A DNA stretch of 64,000 nucleotides from Thermococcus alcaliphilus (GTDB lineage Archaea; Methanobacteriota_B; Thermococci; Thermococcales; Thermococcaceae): assembly GCF_024054535.1 (NCBI RefSeq), contig NZ_JAMXLV010000016.1:62001-126000 (forward strand), read 5' to 3'. The translations under genes were made by a program, and so were the position numbers. Below, piece after piece: positions 61,835 to 64,000 of the stretch (positions are counted from its first letter, which is position 1; the number at the start of each line of letters is the position of its first letter). A model generated the notes under the pieces. The model searched no databases. It had not been told where the DNA came from and saw only the letters and a list, made by a program, of their open reading frames with translations.

Positions 61835-63967
61835 TTAAGCCTTCAAAAACCTTGCATTTATGGCAACTATAACTGTACTCAAGCTCATTAACAAAGCACC
61901 CACGGCAGGACTTAGCAATATCCCATAGCTGTAAAGTGTACCAGCTGCTAGGGGAATAGCAAATGTGTTGTAACCAGTAGCCCACGCTAAATTCTGCACC
62001 ATCTTACCATAAGTTGCCCTCGCAAGGTGTATTGCCGTTATCACATCCCTTGGGTCATTCTTGACGAGGATTATGTCCGCACTCTCTATTGCCACATCGG
62101 TTCCAGCTCCGATAGCTATACCTACGTCGGCTTGAATCAAAGCCGGGGCATCGTTTATACCGTCCCCCACCATTGCAACTATGAACCCGTTTTCCTGGAG
62201 CTCTTTAACTTTCTCAGACTTCTGATGAGGCAAAACCTCTGCAAAGAACCCTTCTAAACCAAGCTCTTCCGCCACCCACTTTGCAACTTTGGCGTTGTCT
62301 CCTGTAAGCATATATGCCTTAATACCCATCTCATGGAGCTTCTTTATCGCTTCCCTTGACTCAGGTCTTATCTTATCTGCTAAGGCTATTGCCCCTGCAA
62401 GCTTTCCATCTATTATTAAGAAGACCACGGTCTTACCTTGCTCAAGAACCTTATCAACACGCTCATCATCTTTCCAAAGGCCATTTTCCTTCACGAAATT
62501 GGGGCTCACTACAAAGACTTCTTTTCCGTTAATAATACCTTGAACTCCTTTACCCGGCAGAACTTTTGATTCCTTGACTTCGTAGGATTCGAGATTGAGC
62601 TCCTTTGCCTTCTCAACTATACCTTGCGCAATTGGATGGCTTGAGTGGGCTTCAAGGGCAGCAGCATATTTTAGAATTTCGTATTCTTCAACGTCTTCCA
62701 GTGGGATTACATCAGTTACCTCAAATTTGCCCTCTGTTAGTGTTCCAGTTTTATCAAATACCACCACTTGGACGTCTTTAGCTCTCTCAAAGGCCTCCCT
62801 GTTCCTTATAAGAATTCCTTTTTTGGCGGAAAGCGAAGTTGAGACCGAAACAACAAGTGGAACCGCCAATCCAAGGGCGTGCGGACACGTTATGACCATC
62901 ACCGTCACCATACGTTCAAGGGCAAAGACAAAGGGCATTCCCATATAAAGCCACGTTCCGAGGGTTATGCTTCCCGCTGTAATCGCTATGAGCGTGAGGT
63001 AAAAAGCAGCTCTGTTCGCCAAATCTTGGGTTCTAGATCTCGTCTCCTGGGCCTGCCTCACAAGCTCAACAACCTGCATGAGGTAAGTATCCTTCCCTGT
63101 CTTCTCTATCCTGACCTTTATTGCGCCTTCGAGATTTATTGAACCACCTATAACACTGTCGCCGGGCTTTTTGTAGACGGGCTTCGACTCACCGGTAAGC
63201 ATTGCCTCATTTACGCTCGTTTCGCCCTCAATGACAACACCGTCGGAGGGTATCTTTTCCCCGGGCTTAACTAAAACCACATCCCCCTTCTTAAGTTCAC
63301 TTACCGGGACATCTTTTATGCCCTCAGGAGTTATTAAGTGTGCCTCGGTAGGCATAAGCTTTATCAACTCTTCTAAAGCCCTTGAGGCGCCGAGGACGGA
63401 GCGCATCTCAATGTAGTGGCCCAGAAGCATGATGTCGATAAGCGTTGCCAGCTCCCAGTAAAATGTTTTCCCGGGCAATCCAAATGTAACGGCAACACTG
63501 TAAGAAAACGCCACCGTGATTGCTAGGGCAATTAACGTCATCATCCCAGGCATTTTCTTTTTTAACTCGTCTTGCATCCCTCTAAGGAACGGCCATCCAC
63601 CGTAGAAGTATACCATTGCGGAAAGCAAAAAAAGAACGTAGTGATCACCAGTAAAAGTTAACTTGAAACCAAAGAAGTTCTGTATCAGCGGCGAGAGAAG
63701 GAGTATCGGAATCGTGAGTATCGAAGAAACAATGAACCTTCTTTTGAAGTCCTCCATCATCATTCTGTGGTGCTCCGCGTGGGAGTGTTTGTGTTTACCA
63801 TGGCTCTCATGTTCATGCTCTGTATGCCCATGCTTGTCATGCTCCTCCATCTTATGGCCCTTATGCATCTCATGGTTCCTTCCACTATGGGGTCCAGTTT
63901 TATGATTTTTATGATCTGTGACTTCGTGCTTGACATGCCTCTCTTCTTCATTATTCCCTCCTTTCAC
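61835..63967 (-). CDS. copB: CopB-type P1B-ATPase with CPH motif and His-rich N-terminus
   Basis: 710 aa from the GTG at 63967 (GGAGGG 6-7 nt upstream). The first ~70 residues are extremely His-rich and replace the MxCxxC domains of CopA. Membrane motif [11 protein letters not shown] (CPH), phosphorylation [15 protein letters not shown] actuator and [13 protein letters not shown] ATPases (CopB) export Cu(I)/Cu(II) or Ag(I). Second copper pump in the window, complementary to CopA. Only 33 bp of the window remain upstream. Confidence 0.9.
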   Translation of the reverse strand: MKGGNNEEERHVKHEVTDHKNHKTGPHSGRNHEMHKGHKMEEHDKHGHTEHEHESHGKHKHSHAEHHRMMMEDFKRRFIVSSILTIPILLLSPLIQNFFGFKLTFTGDHYVLFLLSAMVYFYGGWPFLRGMQDELKKKMPGMMTLIALAITVAFSYSVAVTFGLPGKTFYWELATLIDIMLLGHYIEMRSVLGASRALEELIKLMPTEAHLITPEGIKDVPVSELKKGDVVLVKPGEKIPSDGVVIEGETSVNEAMLTGESKPVYKKPGDSVIGGSINLEGAIKVRIEKTGKDTYLMQVVELVRQAQETRSRTQDLANRAAFYLTLIAITAGSITLGTWLYMGMPFVFALERMVTVMVITCPHALGLAVPLVVSVSTSLSAKKGILIRNREAFERAKDVQVVVFDKTGTLTEGKFEVTDVIPLEDVEEYEILKYAAALEAHSSHPIAQGIVEKAKELNLESYEVKESKVLPGKGVQGIINGKEVFVVSPNFVKENGLWKDDERVDKVLEQGKTVVFLIIDGKLAGAIALADKIRPESREAIKKLHEMGIKAYMLTGDNAKVAKWVAEELGLEGFFAEVLPHQKSEKVKELQENGFIVAMVGDGINDAPALIQADVGIAIGAGTDVAIESADIILVKNDPRDVITAIHLARATYGKMVQNLAWATGYNTFAIPLAAGTLYSYGILLSPAVGALLMSLSTVIVAINARFLKA

Positions 63968-64000
63968 TCTACACCCTCCAAATAATTTTCTGATTTTAAC

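Noticed and set aside
62289-62948. Plus-strand reading frames opposite copB, and similar long antisense frames opposite copA and GAPOR
   Set aside because: They are mirror frames of strongly biased coding sequence, without ribosome sites, and their translations lack coherent motifs.

Overview
The window is archaeal and almost certainly from a Thermococcales genome, probably a lower-GC Thermococcus. The evidence is the gene set: glyceraldehyde-3-phosphate:ferredoxin oxidoreductase (GAPOR), an archaeal type V fructose-1,6-bisphosphatase, TrmB-family regulation, Taw2, DUF257 and SurR-like sites. GGTGA/GGAGG ribosome sites, TATA boxes about 25-28 nt before several leaderless starts, and tightly packed or 4-nt-overlapping genes fit as well. 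Species assignment is inference. I found no tRNA, rRNA or CRISPR array.

Layout. 1-10 kb: a 5'-truncated secreted M61-like protein, two methyltransferases, YjbQ, DUF257, an HTH/coiled-coil group, a small GTPase, an HD nucleotidase and an MBL hydrolase. 10-14 kb: a solo Cas4-like nuclease, a box C/D guide RNA between genes, and an RNA-modification-like group (Taw2, radical SAM protein, PP-loop ATPase). 14-19.4 kb: a minus-strand cassette of secreted cysteine-containing proteins and beta-propeller paralogues, the last interrupted by a 416-bp element with IS200/IS605-type ends and an omega-RNA-like region. 19.5-33 kb: housekeeping, transport and efflux genes (AI-2E transporter, nicotinamidase, PadR-MFS, asparaginase, RecJ-like DHH protein, twin MFS genes with near-identical promoters, TauE, DUF2391 plus TOPRIM). 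33-41 kb: a sugar or polyol locus (glycosyltransferase, two Gfo/Idh dehydrogenases, complete ABC importer, TrmB-like regulator) with a shared 17-bp operator-like site at two promoters. 41-45 kb: central carbon (TPI, GAPOR, FBPase) with TGM-like sites. 45-49.4 kb: an Fe-S/sulfur locus (NifX-like proteins, SufB/D and SufC, DGC protein, HdrA-like fragment, ferredoxin) with two SurR-type sites. 49-64 kb: metal and thiol functions (CDF, broken OsmC, arsenate reductase, CopA with a TRASH regulator, CcdA-like protein, Met/His-rich protein, CopB) and a transsulfuration pair.

How the parts work together. GAPOR and TPI are glycolytic and have the TGM-like site downstream of the TATA box (a repressing position). 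FBPase is gluconeogenic and has it upstream (an activating position), which matches the known Tgr/TrmBL1 logic. The sugar locus carries its own regulator and sites. The copper genes form two export pumps plus a sensor and a probable periplasmic metal-binding protein. The main candidates for something undescribed are the secreted propeller/cysteine cassette with its nested element, the radical SAM/PP-loop pair beside Taw2, and the shared operators at the twin MFS and sugar-locus promoters.
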